NCBI RefSeq assembly: GCF_030523985.1
Contig: NZ_JAUNHK010000020.1
Location: 1 to 32,993 of the forward strand
Direction of reading: 5' to 3'
Length of the DNA stretch: 32,993 nt
Source of the DNA: Deinococcus sp.
Lineage (GTDB): Bacteria > Deinococcota > Deinococci > Deinococcales > Deinococcaceae
Shown here: positions 1 through 8,923 of the stretch, in pieces
How the letters are laid out: each line of letters begins with the position of its first letter
How positions within the stretch are numbered: position 1 is the stretch's first letter
Made by a program: the position numbers and the translations under genes
Notes under the pieces: model-generated
Told to the model about the DNA's origin: nothing
The model's database searches: none
The model's input: only the letters and a program-made list of their open reading frames with translations

Positions 1-29
1 ACGTCGAGCAGGTCGAGCCATGCCTAAGT

Positions 30-569
30 CTAATCGTTAAGTTCCTTGTACTTAGCTGCGGCAGGCAAATCTTCTCTGGCGAAGTTGCGAAAGGGGGCCT
101 GGGCGAGCGTCATCAGCTTTTCACCTTGCATTCCGGCACGACTGATCCACGCTGAAACACCCAGAATCTCGTGCCCCTGGCCCCTCAGAAAAGCCAGTGC
201 AGCGCGGGCATCTGTGCCCGTACAAATTAAATCGTCCACGTAGACGACCTTTTCTGGTATCGCGGGGATATTCATGCGGTGCCAGACAGGTTCAGGGTGC
301 AAAGACAGATAAGCCACCGCTTTACCCAGGTGCCGCGCAACAAAAGAGGCCAGTACCGCCCCGCACGCAGGCGCACCGACCACCAAAGTCGCTCCTGGAA
401 AGGCCTGAGCTATGGCTTTCGCCTGCTCCTGGGCCACCATGTCAAGTAGTGCTGGGTGCCTGAACACACTTCCCTTCTCAATCCAGCCGTTGCTGTAAAG
501 ACCGTTGCGGAAGTGTGTCAGGCCGCGCCGAATACCGCCGCATTCCTCCAGAAGCTGAAGTAATTCCAT
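30..569 (-). CDS. orotate phosphoribosyltransferase-like protein
   Basis: This 179-aa protein is a type I phosphoribosyltransferase. Residues 108-120 (VVYVDDLICTGTD) are the PRPP-binding loop, a run of hydrophobics followed by two acidic residues and TGT. A phosphate-loop-like stretch (VVGAPACGAV) lies near residue 63. The family transfers a phosphoribosyl group from PRPP to a base such as orotate, or acts as a regulator or salvage enzyme. The substrate cannot be read from the sequence. The overall fold order and the basic region around residues 98-99 (HR) fit an OPRT-like member better than an adenine or hypoxanthine enzyme. It starts 2 nt after the paaZ stop, with a GGAGGG-type Shine-Dalgarno lying inside the end of paaZ, so it is probably co-transcribed with the paa genes. 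It may be a pyrimidine enzyme caught in the operon, or a paralogue of the true pyrE. Confidence 0.75.
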   Translation of the reverse strand: MELLQLLEECGGIRRGLTHFRNGLYSNGWIEKGSVFRHPALLDMVAQEQAKAIAQAFPGATLVVGAPACGAVLASFVARHLGKAVAYLSLHPEPVWHRMNIPAIPEKVVYVDDLICTGTDARAALAFLRGQGHEILGVSAWISRAGMQGEKLMTLAQAPFRNFAREDLPAAAKYKELND

Positions 570-571
570 GC

Positions 572-2674
<2,103 letters not shown>

Positions 2675-2693
2675 GGAGTTTCCTCGGCAATGG

Positions 2694-3185
2694 TTAGCCT
2701 TCCTCTGTATGCCACAGAGGGAAAAGTTCGGTAATCGGTTTACGAATATCCAGAGCGGTCAACGATGTTCCTGCTCTAAACTGACCACAAATATTTTTAT
2801 CGCAGGTGATGACGCTTTCTACACCTAAAGTGTCGGCAATCGCAACGAGCATCAAATCAATCACACTACGCTCTTTTTCAGGAACTGGAACTTTGAAGAT
2901 TGTAGGGTGAAGCTGTGTGAGTTCCGCATATCGCAAGGCGGCAGACATATCAAATCCGCAAATCTCGGGATTCAACCCCCCTAAAATGGCTTCTACACCT
3001 TCACGCTTTCCTCTGACGGCATACTCTGCCATCACTAATGTCGGCAGGTAAAAGCGGGTTCGACCAGCCTGCAAAGCTTGGGTATAAGCAAATGCATGAG
3101 CGTGATGCTCTGCCTTAGGGTTCATCAAATGGACGAGATAAGTAGTGTCAATCAAACAACTAACGGGCAACTCAATTGTAGTCAC
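2694..3185 (-). CDS. PIN-domain protein (VapC-like putative RNase toxin)
   Basis: A PIN-domain protein of 163 aa, numbered from the GTG at 3185. The acidic quartet typical of PIN nucleases is visible: Asp13 (LIDTTYLVHL), Glu54 (MAEYAV), Asp110 (VIDLMLVAIA) and Asp129 (ITCDKNI). These residues bind Mg2+ or Mn2+ for single-stranded RNA cleavage in VapC toxins. The GTG is chosen because PIN folds begin just before the first Asp, AGGGG lies 5 nt upstream, and it overlaps the preceding gene by 14 nt, as in coupled toxin-antitoxin pairs. A longer open frame reaches 3257 but would overlap the neighbour by 86 nt. The gene is visibly poorer in G+C than the paa genes on both sides. Toxin activity is inferred. 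A non-toxic PIN ribonuclease is also possible. Confidence 0.8.
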   Translation of the reverse strand: MTTIELPVSCLIDTTYLVHLMNPKAEHHAHAFAYTQALQAGRTRFYLPTLVMAEYAVRGKREGVEAILGGLNPEICGFDMSAALRYAELTQLHPTIFKVPVPEKERSVIDLMLVAIADTLGVESVITCDKNICGQFRAGTSLTALDIRKPITELFPLWHTEEG

Positions 3186-3909
3186 GACTACCCCTGAGTT
3201 GACTGAGCCATTCATCGGGATTCTCAACGTCTGCCCATTTGGGAGCTTCGCGCTCAATCATCTCTTGCAAACTCAGGCGCTTAGGGTAAGTGAGATGCGA
3301 ACGGTATTTCAGATTTCGCAACTTGCGCCCTTCGTCAAAGGTCTGCTCAGCTTGGACGTCGAAAACGTAACGGTGGTACAGACGCAATTCCTGCACACTA
3401 CGGCGATCAATGGCGATAATATGGGTATCGCCCGTATCTGCTGCTTGGACATGAATGTTGGGATTCTTTCCCCCCATATTGACGATTTCGCCTGTAATGC
3501 TGAGTGTTGTTTTCACCCAGCGCGGTTCCAACGTGTGCAGATTGGCTCCAGTCTCGTGCCCGATTGAGACTAAACGTACATCGTCACGCTCTACGCTCAT
3601 ATTCAAACGTCCACGCTTGGACGTCCTCTCAAGGGACGTGACGAACTGGTGATAGGGTTCTCCTATTCTCAACTGGGGTTGTAGGGCTGCATACGCAAGT
3701 TGTGCGGCTGTCGTGATAGGTAGTGGTGTGACGACTGCGAGAGAACCACGCTCAAATCGCACTGTCACGTCGGTATCACTCTCATCAGTAGAATCAATCA
3801 GTTTGTAAAGGGCGTCTAGGACATCCCTAACCTCTTTGAGTGGGGCATTTAGGGGCGAGACTTCCGACCCATCTTGTACACCAGTGATACGAATTTTAAG
3901 CTCAGTCAT
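3172..3909 (-). CDS. unrecognised 245-aa protein paired with the PIN gene
   Basis: I do not recognise this family. The ATG at 3909 has a strong AGGAGG Shine-Dalgarno 7 nt upstream, which rules out the upstream ATG at 3942. The middle (residues about 75-200) is rich in predicted beta strands and includes a GEIVNMGGKNPNIHV segment that looks like an OB-fold or other small beta-barrel. The last 35 residues form a charged helix-rich tail (LSLQEMIEREAPKWADVEN). Its 3' end overlaps the PIN gene, so the two are translationally coupled. By position it would be the antitoxin or partner of the PIN nuclease, but 245 aa is much longer than usual VapB antitoxins and no ribbon-helix-helix, AbrB or HTH motif is visible. 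A palindrome lies just upstream (3922-3938). GC is lower than in the neighbours, suggesting acquisition. Confidence 0.75.
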   Translation of the reverse strand: MTELKIRITGVQDGSEVSPLNAPLKEVRDVLDALYKLIDSTDESDTDVTVRFERGSLAVVTPLPITTAAQLAYAALQPQLRIGEPYHQFVTSLERTSKRGRLNMSVERDDVRLVSIGHETGANLHTLEPRWVKTTLSITGEIVNMGGKNPNIHVQAADTGDTHIIAIDRRSVQELRLYHRYVFDVQAEQTFDEGRKLRNLKYRSHLTYPKRLSLQEMIEREAPKWADVENPDEWLSQLRGSRDYN

Positions 3910-3921
3910 CTTTCCCCTCCT

Positions 3922-3938
3922 TTCTGTTAATAACAGAA
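3922..3938. promoter_or_regulatory. perfect 17-nt palindrome in the leader of the PIN module
   Basis: TTCTGTTA and TAACAGAA flank a single central base, making a perfect 8+1+8 inverted repeat. It lies directly before the Shine-Dalgarno of the 245-aa gene and just downstream of an AT-rich stretch (3939-3960) that probably holds the promoter. The position fits an operator for autorepression, as in toxin-antitoxin operons. No clear -35/-10 pair could be fixed by eye. Confidence 0.6.
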
Positions 3939-4031
3939 TCAATTATTATTCTGGCAGATTTGACACCCCATTTCCTTACTCCCTTCTGCTCAGGCTGGGG
4001 CGGGGTTGAGGGCTTCACGTTTCACTCCCAC

Positions 4032-4565
4032 TCAAACGCTCTTAAAACCCTCGAACGGCTCTTTGCAACTGCCGCACACATACAGCCGCTTGCACAGCGT
4101 GGAGCCGAAAGAGGCGGTCAGGTTCACGTCAAAGCTGCCGCAGCGGGGGCAACGGGTCGGCTCTGGCTCCAGCGTCAGCAGCATCTCACCAGCGGGGGCA
4201 GGCGGCGCAATCCCGTACTGGCGCAGGCGTTCGCGGGCGTCGGGCAAAATCGCGTCGGTGGTCCACGGGGGCGTAAGCGTGCTTCTGACTTCCACGTCCT
4301 GCACGCCCAGCCCACGCACGGCGTCCTCAATGCTCTGGCGAATCACATGCAGCGCGGGGCAACCGCTGAAGGTGGGCGTAAAGGTCACGCTCACGCGCTC
4401 GCCGTCCACTTCCACCTCGCGCACCATGCCCATGTCCACGATGGAAACGACGGGGATTTCGGGGTCGGGGACTTGGGCGAGGGCCGCCCAGATGGTTGAT
4501 AGTTGATGGTTGATGGTTGATGGTTCGGCCTCTTTGTCCATCAACCATTGACCATCAACTATCAC
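4032..4565 (-). CDS. paaD: PaaD, phenylacetyl-CoA epoxidase maturation protein
   Basis: PaaD (PaaJ in older naming) is a MIP18/DUF59 protein thought to help mature the multicomponent phenylacetyl-CoA 1,2-epoxidase. The DUF59 core is visible (VPDPEIPVVSIVDMGMVREV, then the Cys in FSGCPAL). The C-terminal third is a zinc- or iron-binding ribbon with CPRCGS and CGSCKEPF. The likely start is the GTG at 4565, which overlaps the paaC stop in a GTGA junction and gives 177 aa. An alternative is the ATG about 9 codons downstream. The N-terminal residues (PSTINHQLSTIW) are encoded by one arm of an inverted repeat (4497-4564) and are not conserved family sequence. Coupled to paaC by a 4-nt overlap. Confidence 0.9.
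   Translation of the reverse strand: MIVDGQWLMDKEAEPSTINHQLSTIWAALAQVPDPEIPVVSIVDMGMVREVEVDGERVSVTFTPTFSGCPALHVIRQSIEDAVRGLGVQDVEVRSTLTPPWTTDAILPDARERLRQYGIAPPAPAGEMLLTLEPEPTRCPRCGSFDVNLTASFGSTLCKRLYVCGSCKEPFEGFKSV
4497..4564. repeat. inverted repeat of GATGGTT words at the paaC/paaD junction
   Basis: The arms at 4497-4523 and 4538-4564 are 27 nt each and complementary at 25 positions (two adjacent mismatches), with a 14-nt loop. Each arm is built of repeated TTGATGG-type words. The outer end coincides with the paaC stop codon, and the repeat also encodes the N-terminus of PaaD. It should form a strong mRNA hairpin over the paaD translation start. Confidence 0.85.
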
Positions 4566-5326
4566 CAGCTCTCCGCGTTCGGCACTTCCCGCGCCACTTT
4601 CTGCATCGTTGCCAGCAGCGGGACGAGGTGCTCGGTGTGATTTTCGCGGCTGGGGCCAGGGAAGGCTTCGCGGGACATCCGCAGGGCGCATTTGTCTTGC
4701 AGGTGGCGTACCATCAGGGCTTCCCAGCGCCCGCGCACGGCGGCAATGTCGGGGAGAATGCCTGCCTCCACCAGTTCGGCCTCGCCCTCTACCGTCTGGA
4801 ACAGTTGCGCCGCATAAGGCCACAATTCTTCCAGTGCCTTTTGCGTGCGCCTCTGGCTTTCTTCGGTGCCGAGGGCCAAACGCTCGACCCACAGCGCGGT
4901 GTGTTGCAGGTGGAATTTTTCCTCGCGTAGCGCCTTCTGTGCGACTTCCGCCAGCGGCGTGTAAGTGCTTTGGGCGGCCGCTTCCAGCCACAGCGCCTCA
5001 TAAGCGTCGTACAGGAATTGCCTCACCATCGTGGTGGCCCAGTCGCCTTTGGGAAGTTCTACCAAGCGGGTGTTGGTGTACTCGGCGGCCTTGCGGAACA
5101 TGGCGACGCGGTCAGGGTCGGAGCCGTCCAGCTCGGAGCGCAGGCCCAAGTACAGCAGCGCGTGGCCCAGTTCGTCCTGCGCGATGTTGGCAAGAGCGAT
5201 GTCCTCTTCCAGGATCGGCGCGTGGCCCGTCCATTCGCCGTCACGGTGCGCCAGAATGATTTCGTCGTCGGCAAGGGCGGTCAGCTTGCGAATCAGGGCT
5301 TCTTTTTGCGTGCCAGTCAGTGTCAT
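4562..5326 (-). CDS. paaC: PaaC, structural subunit of phenylacetyl-CoA epoxidase
   Basis: PaaC (254 aa, usual length about 250) is the ferritin-fold subunit that pairs with PaaA in the epoxidase core and lacks its own catalytic diiron chemistry in characterised systems. The characteristic segments DEIILAHRDGEWTGHAPILEEDIALANIAQDELGHA near the N-terminus and ALREEKFHLQHTALWVERL near residue 135 are plain. The second half ends with the conserved SRENHTEHLVPLLATMQKVAR region. The ATG at 5326 overlaps the paaB stop (ATGA) and the stop overlaps the GTG of paaD, so paaB-C-D are tightly coupled for stoichiometric translation. Confidence 0.95.
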   Translation of the reverse strand: MTLTGTQKEALIRKLTALADDEIILAHRDGEWTGHAPILEEDIALANIAQDELGHALLYLGLRSELDGSDPDRVAMFRKAAEYTNTRLVELPKGDWATTMVRQFLYDAYEALWLEAAAQSTYTPLAEVAQKALREEKFHLQHTALWVERLALGTEESQRRTQKALEELWPYAAQLFQTVEGEAELVEAGILPDIAAVRGRWEALMVRHLQDKCALRMSREAFPGPSRENHTEHLVPLLATMQKVAREVPNAESW

Positions 5327-5898
5327 TGTTCTCCCCTCTGGCGACTGGGAATCAGCCCCTCGCGCTTGAATTCCGAGATGTGCCTGCCGATGGTGCCGTA
5401 GTACTGTTGCTGCTTGTAGGTTTTCTCGGCGGCGGGGGCAAACCAGCTTTCGACCGTGCCCGCGTCGTCAGCGGTGGCGACTTTGGCGCTGTCGGGAAAG
5501 ACCAGCCACGCCAGCGCGTCGGCGTGTGCTTCCTGCGCCTGCTTCAGCGCGTCGCCTGCGCCCGTAGCCTCCACCGTGCCGACCAAATCCACGAAGGTCA
5601 TGGAGCGTTTGTGCGACTTCTTCACACCGACGTGGTAGGTGCCTGCTGCGCCCGCCGTCTGCAAAAGCTGCGGCTTGCCCGCGAGTTCTTCGGGGGTGGC
5701 GGTCAGAATGTCTTCTTCGCGCACGGCCCACAGGCTCACGGCAGCGGGGCGGCGCACAAAGACGTTGCGGGCGGTCAGCAGCGCGTGCTCGGGGTCGCCC
5801 GCGTGGACGCTGCCCACCGCCTGATAGGGGCGCTTGTCGGTGTCCTGCTTGAAGACTTCCCAGCGGGGCCATTGGGTATCGGGGTTGGGTTGGGTCAT
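5323..5898 (-). CDS. paaB: PaaB, phenylacetyl-CoA epoxidase subunit, double-length form
   Basis: Residues 11-66 match PaaB (WEVFKQDTDKRPYQAVGSVH, then ALLTARNVFVRR and SLWAVREEDI). PaaB bridges the PaaAC units and is essential for epoxidase activity. The protein is 191 aa, about twice the roughly 95 aa of E. coli PaaB. The second half (88-150) repeats the same pattern: VGTVEATGAGDALKQA at 106-121 aligns with VGSVHAGDPEHALLTA at 28-43 at identical spacing, so it looks like a diverged second PaaB domain. The ATG at 5898 has GGAGA about 7 nt upstream. It lies 128 nt after paaA with a large inverted repeat between, and overlaps paaC by 4 nt. Confidence 0.92.
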   Translation of the reverse strand: MTQPNPDTQWPRWEVFKQDTDKRPYQAVGSVHAGDPEHALLTARNVFVRRPAAVSLWAVREEDILTATPEELAGKPQLLQTAGAAGTYHVGVKKSHKRSMTFVDLVGTVEATGAGDALKQAQEAHADALAWLVFPDSAKVATADDAGTVESWFAPAAEKTYKQQQYYGTIGRHISEFKREGLIPSRQRGEQ

Positions 5899-5920
5899 GT
5901 TGTCTTCTCCAGTAAAAAGA

Positions 5921-6017
5921 CCCCTCACCTCTTGCTTTGCAAGGCCCTCTCCCCCAGGAGAGGGAGAAATGACCCTCTACCAGGGGAGAGGGCCTGCCGT
6001 CAGGCAGGGGTGAGGGG
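5921..6017. repeat. nested inverted repeat between paaA and paaB (attenuator-like)
   Basis: Three nested stems are visible: outer CCCCTCACC (5921-5929) with 6009-6017, middle GGCCCTCTCCCC (5943-5954) with 5983-5994, inner AGAGGG (5959-5964) with 5973-5978. All are perfect. On the minus strand the structure is followed by TCTTTTT, resembling an intrinsic terminator inside the operon. It begins 9 nt after the paaA stop. It could lower downstream expression or protect the paaA 3' end. Confidence 0.8.
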
Positions 6018-6026
6018 TTTTTAATT

Positions 6027-6989
<963 letters not shown>

Positions 6990-7017
6990 GACGACACCTC
7001 CATTTTGAGATGACGAC

Positions 7018-7040
7018 ATTCTACCTAACGCCCGTTAGGT
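7018..7040 (-). promoter_or_regulatory. PaaR-type operator and probable paa promoter
   Basis: ACCTAACGCCCGTTAGGT at 7023-7040 is a perfect 8+2+8 palindrome. It fits the operator consensus CNAACGNNCGTTNG reported for the TetR-family repressor PaaR of Thermus thermophilus, which is released by phenylacetyl-CoA. A TAGAAT hexamer (7018-7023 read on the minus strand) is a candidate -10 box overlapping the palindrome edge, which would put the transcript start about 20 nt before paaA. No good -35 was found at 17 nt. The repressor gene is not clearly in this window. Confidence 0.75.
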
Positions 7041-7065
7041 TGTTTGTAAGCTGGGTAGGCCGGTA

Positions 7066-7116
7066 GCCAAAAGCAGATGGCAGATGGCCCTCCTTCAAAA
7101 GCCACCTGCCATCTGC
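7066..7116 (-). terminator. luxS intrinsic terminator
   Basis: The arms GCAGATGGCAGATGGC (7073-7088) and 7101-7116 pair with one mismatch around a 12-nt loop, and CTTTTGG follows on the minus strand. It begins 9 nt after the luxS stop. Confidence 0.75.
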
Positions 7117-7125
7117 CCCCAGCCG

Positions 7126-7593
7126 TCAGCGTTCCAGCAGCACCGTCTCCTGCACCTTCAGCCCCTGAGTCAGCACGTCGCGGGCGTGTTGCCGGGCGGC
7201 GTTCAGGTCGTGGTCGCGGTAGTTGCCGCATTCCAGTTCGCTCACGCCAGGAATGGGGCGGTCATGGTCAGCCGTGTCTTTCAGCGCCTTTTCAAACGCC
7301 TGCATCACGCCCTGCTCGTCGGGTTCGCCAATCACTGCCATGTACATTCCCGTGCGGCAGCCCATCGGGGACACGTCCACCACGTTTTCCAGGTGGTCGC
7401 GCATGTAGCCCGCCAGCAGGTGCTCCAGCGTGTGCAGCGCGGCGGGGTCAATGGTGGCCTGGTTGGGTTGCAAGAAGCGCAGGTCGTATTTGGAAATCTG
7501 GTCGCCCTTGGGGGTGGTTTTCACGCCTGCCAAGCGGACATAGGGAGCCTTGACTTTGGTGTGGTCGAGGTCGAAGGATTCAACATTTGCCAT
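7126..7593 (-). CDS. luxS: LuxS, S-ribosylhomocysteine lyase
   Basis: LuxS (155 aa) cleaves S-ribosylhomocysteine to homocysteine and DPD, the precursor of autoinducer-2, as part of the activated methyl cycle. The metal ligands are visible: His54 and His58 (HTLEH) and Cys122 (ECGNY), plus the active-site GCRTG at 78-82 with Cys79. Length and motif spacing are normal. It is monocistronic, divergent from lspA (56 nt apart), and followed by its own hairpin terminator. AGGGG lies 2 nt before the ATG, so the initiation signal is weak or unusual. Deinococcus may use LuxS mainly for methyl recycling. Confidence 0.97.
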   Translation of the reverse strand: MANVESFDLDHTKVKAPYVRLAGVKTTPKGDQISKYDLRFLQPNQATIDPAALHTLEHLLAGYMRDHLENVVDVSPMGCRTGMYMAVIGEPDEQGVMQAFEKALKDTADHDRPIPGVSELECGNYRDHDLNAARQHARDVLTQGLKVQETVLLER

Positions 7594-7636
7594 ATCCCCT
7601 ATTGTGCCGCGTTCACGGCCCTCAGAAGGTGACCCG

Positions 7637-7642
7637 TATACT
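7637..7642 (+). promoter_or_regulatory. leaderless-type -10 box of lspA
   Basis: TATACT lies 7 nt before the GTG at 7650. No Shine-Dalgarno precedes the GTG, so transcription probably starts at or next to the initiation codon. Confidence 0.6.
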
Positions 7643-7649
7643 GCCCGGT

Positions 7650-8168
7650 GTGACCGCCCTGCGCCGCTTTCCCCTCTGGTTTCCGATTGTCCTGACGCTG
7701 CTTCTGGTTGCGCTCGACCAGTGGCTCAAGGCCTGGGCCGTGGGGAATCTGCTTCAGGGAGCCGACCCGATTCCGTTTATTCCGGGGCTGGTGGACTGGG
7801 AACTGACCTACAATACGGGCGCGGCCTGGAGCATGTTCAGCGGCAGCGCGGGCGTGCTGGCGCTGGGACGAATGCTGGTGGGATGCGGCATCCTGGGCTA
7901 CCTGCTGTGGAAACCGCAGGGCCGCTTTCTGACGGTGGTGCTGTCCATGATTGCGGCAGGGGCCATCGGCAACGCCATAGACGGACTGCGCCAGGGCAAA
8001 GTGACCGACATGATTCACTCGCCCATCCTGAGCGCCGTGACCGAGGCCATCAACGGCAGCCGCTTTCCCATTTTCAACATCGCCGACATGTGCGTCGTCG
8101 GCGGCACGCTGCTCTTGCTGGTTGCGAGTTTTCTGCCGGAATCCCGCAAGAGCCCAGCCGAAACCTGA
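7650..8168 (+). CDS. lspA: lipoprotein signal peptidase (signal peptidase II)
   Basis: This 172-aa integral membrane aspartyl protease cleaves signal peptides of diacylglyceryl-modified prolipoproteins. Four hydrophobic segments are visible. The catalytic region follows the family pattern GNAIDGLRQGKVTDMI and FNIADMCVVGG, each with its Asp. The conserved ALDQWLKAW motif lies near the N-terminus and LTYNTGAAWSMF in the periplasmic part. GTG 7650 (V-T-A-L-R-R) is the preferred start because it gives the normal N-terminus before the first helix and has TATACT 7 nt upstream. An upstream in-frame ATG at 7587 would add non-family residues and run into the luxS promoter side. Confidence 0.93.
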   Translation: MTALRRFPLWFPIVLTLLLVALDQWLKAWAVGNLLQGADPIPFIPGLVDWELTYNTGAAWSMFSGSAGVLALGRMLVGCGILGYLLWKPQGRFLTVVLSMIAAGAIGNAIDGLRQGKVTDMIHSPILSAVTEAINGSRFPIFNIADMCVVGGTLLLLVASFLPESRKSPAET

Positions 8169-8177
8169 AGCTGAGCC

Positions 8178-8223
8178 AAAAAAAATTCGCCAGGCTCCCC
8201 AAACGGGAGAAGCCTGGCGAATT
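8178..8223 (-). terminator. terminator between lspA and the glsB-like gene
   Basis: AATTCGCCAGGCT (8184-8196) pairs with AGCCTGGCGAATT (ending 8223). On the minus strand eight to nine T follow, so it terminates the glsB-like gene efficiently. On the plus strand the stem lies 15 nt after the lspA stop but lacks a long T-tract, so it may act weakly in both directions. Confidence 0.85.
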
Positions 8224-8233
8224 GGCGTAGGAC

Positions 8234-8503
8234 TCAGCGCAGAATCTTGAGGGCCTTGAGGATGGCGATCAGGATGACGCTGCCGATCACGCCCCAGACG
8301 ATGCTGAGGAAGTTGAACCCGTTGCCAGCGGCGTAGGAGCCGCCGATACGCAGCAGGTCACCGAAAACGAACTGAGCGAGCAAAGCGCCCACGATACCGA
8401 TCAGAATGTTGGCGACTGCGCCCTGCTGGGCGTCCGTTTTCATGATCATGCTGGCGAGCCAGCCGCAAAGTGCACCAACCAAAATCGTAATAATCCAACC
8501 CAT
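8234..8503 (-). CDS. GlsB/YeaQ/YmgE-family small membrane protein
   Basis: An 89-aa hydrophobic protein with three membrane segments. It has the family pattern IVGALCGWLASMIMKTDAQQG, then NILIGIVGALLAQFVFG, then a C-terminal VWGVIGSVILIAILK helix. The family is annotated as transglycosylase-associated or stress-induced, but its biochemical role is unknown. GGAGGA lies about 8 nt before the ATG. It is monocistronic, with a strong terminator 10 nt after its stop. Confidence 0.9.
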   Translation of the reverse strand: MGWIITILVGALCGWLASMIMKTDAQQGAVANILIGIVGALLAQFVFGDLLRIGGSYAAGNGFNFLSIVWGVIGSVILIAILKALKILR

Positions 8504-8833
8504 GTTCCTGTCCTCCGTATGTCAAGGCGAAAATGAAAGAAAACCGCCGAGCGAGGGCTTTCTTCCTGTTGCTGTGCTTAGGAGCATGGGTTGTACCCCC
8601 CCTCGACATCGTAGACTGGCACACTTTCTAAGCGCCTCACCAACGAGGGATGGATGTCCCGCAAATACTTGAGCGGTAGAGGTGGGATTGTGGGCAGAGG
8701 CACCCCTCATTTCTGACGCCGCTTTATGACAAGGGCTCGTCCAGCGGTGTCCCTGTCTTGTCCGACGCAACGGTTCTGACCGCGTCGCCCGCTAGGATGA
8801 CTGTACCTGCCCTGCGGGGCGACAGGAGAGAAC
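8504..8833. other. gene-free stretch between the glsB-like gene and the thrB leader
   Basis: No convincing gene or RNA is seen in these 330 nt. TTGACA read on the minus strand lies just before the glsB-like Shine-Dalgarno but has no matching -10. A seven-C run occurs near 8606. An imperfect hairpin pairs GACAAGGG (8728-8735) with CCC...CTTGTC (8751-8762). TAGGAT at 8793-8798 is a possible -10 for the thrB transcript, whose leader would start near 8805. Confidence 0.4.
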
Positions 8834-8923
8834 ATGTCCGGACTGCGCGTACCCGAAAAGACCCTGAGGCTCCAGTGGCCGAACAAGACCGCCGCGCCCG
8901 TATTCCAGGCGGCGCAGGCATGA
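8834..8923 (+). CDS. 29-aa leader ORF overlapping thrB
   Basis: A short ORF with a strong Shine-Dalgarno (AGGAGA, 5 nt before ATG 8834) encodes 29 residues beginning MSGLRVPEKTLRLQW. It ends in a TGA at 8921-8923 that overlaps the thrB start codon (ATGA). The thrB ATG has no good Shine-Dalgarno of its own, so translational coupling is likely. It is not notably rich in threonine codons, so classical attenuation is not obvious. It could be a free microprotein or just a coupling device. Confidence 0.6.
   Translation: MSGLRVPEKTLRLQWPNKTAAPVFQAAQA

Noticed and set aside
4566..4991. paaD frame extended upstream over paaC
   Set aside because: It is open by chance; the family N-terminus and the GTGA overlap place the start at 4565.
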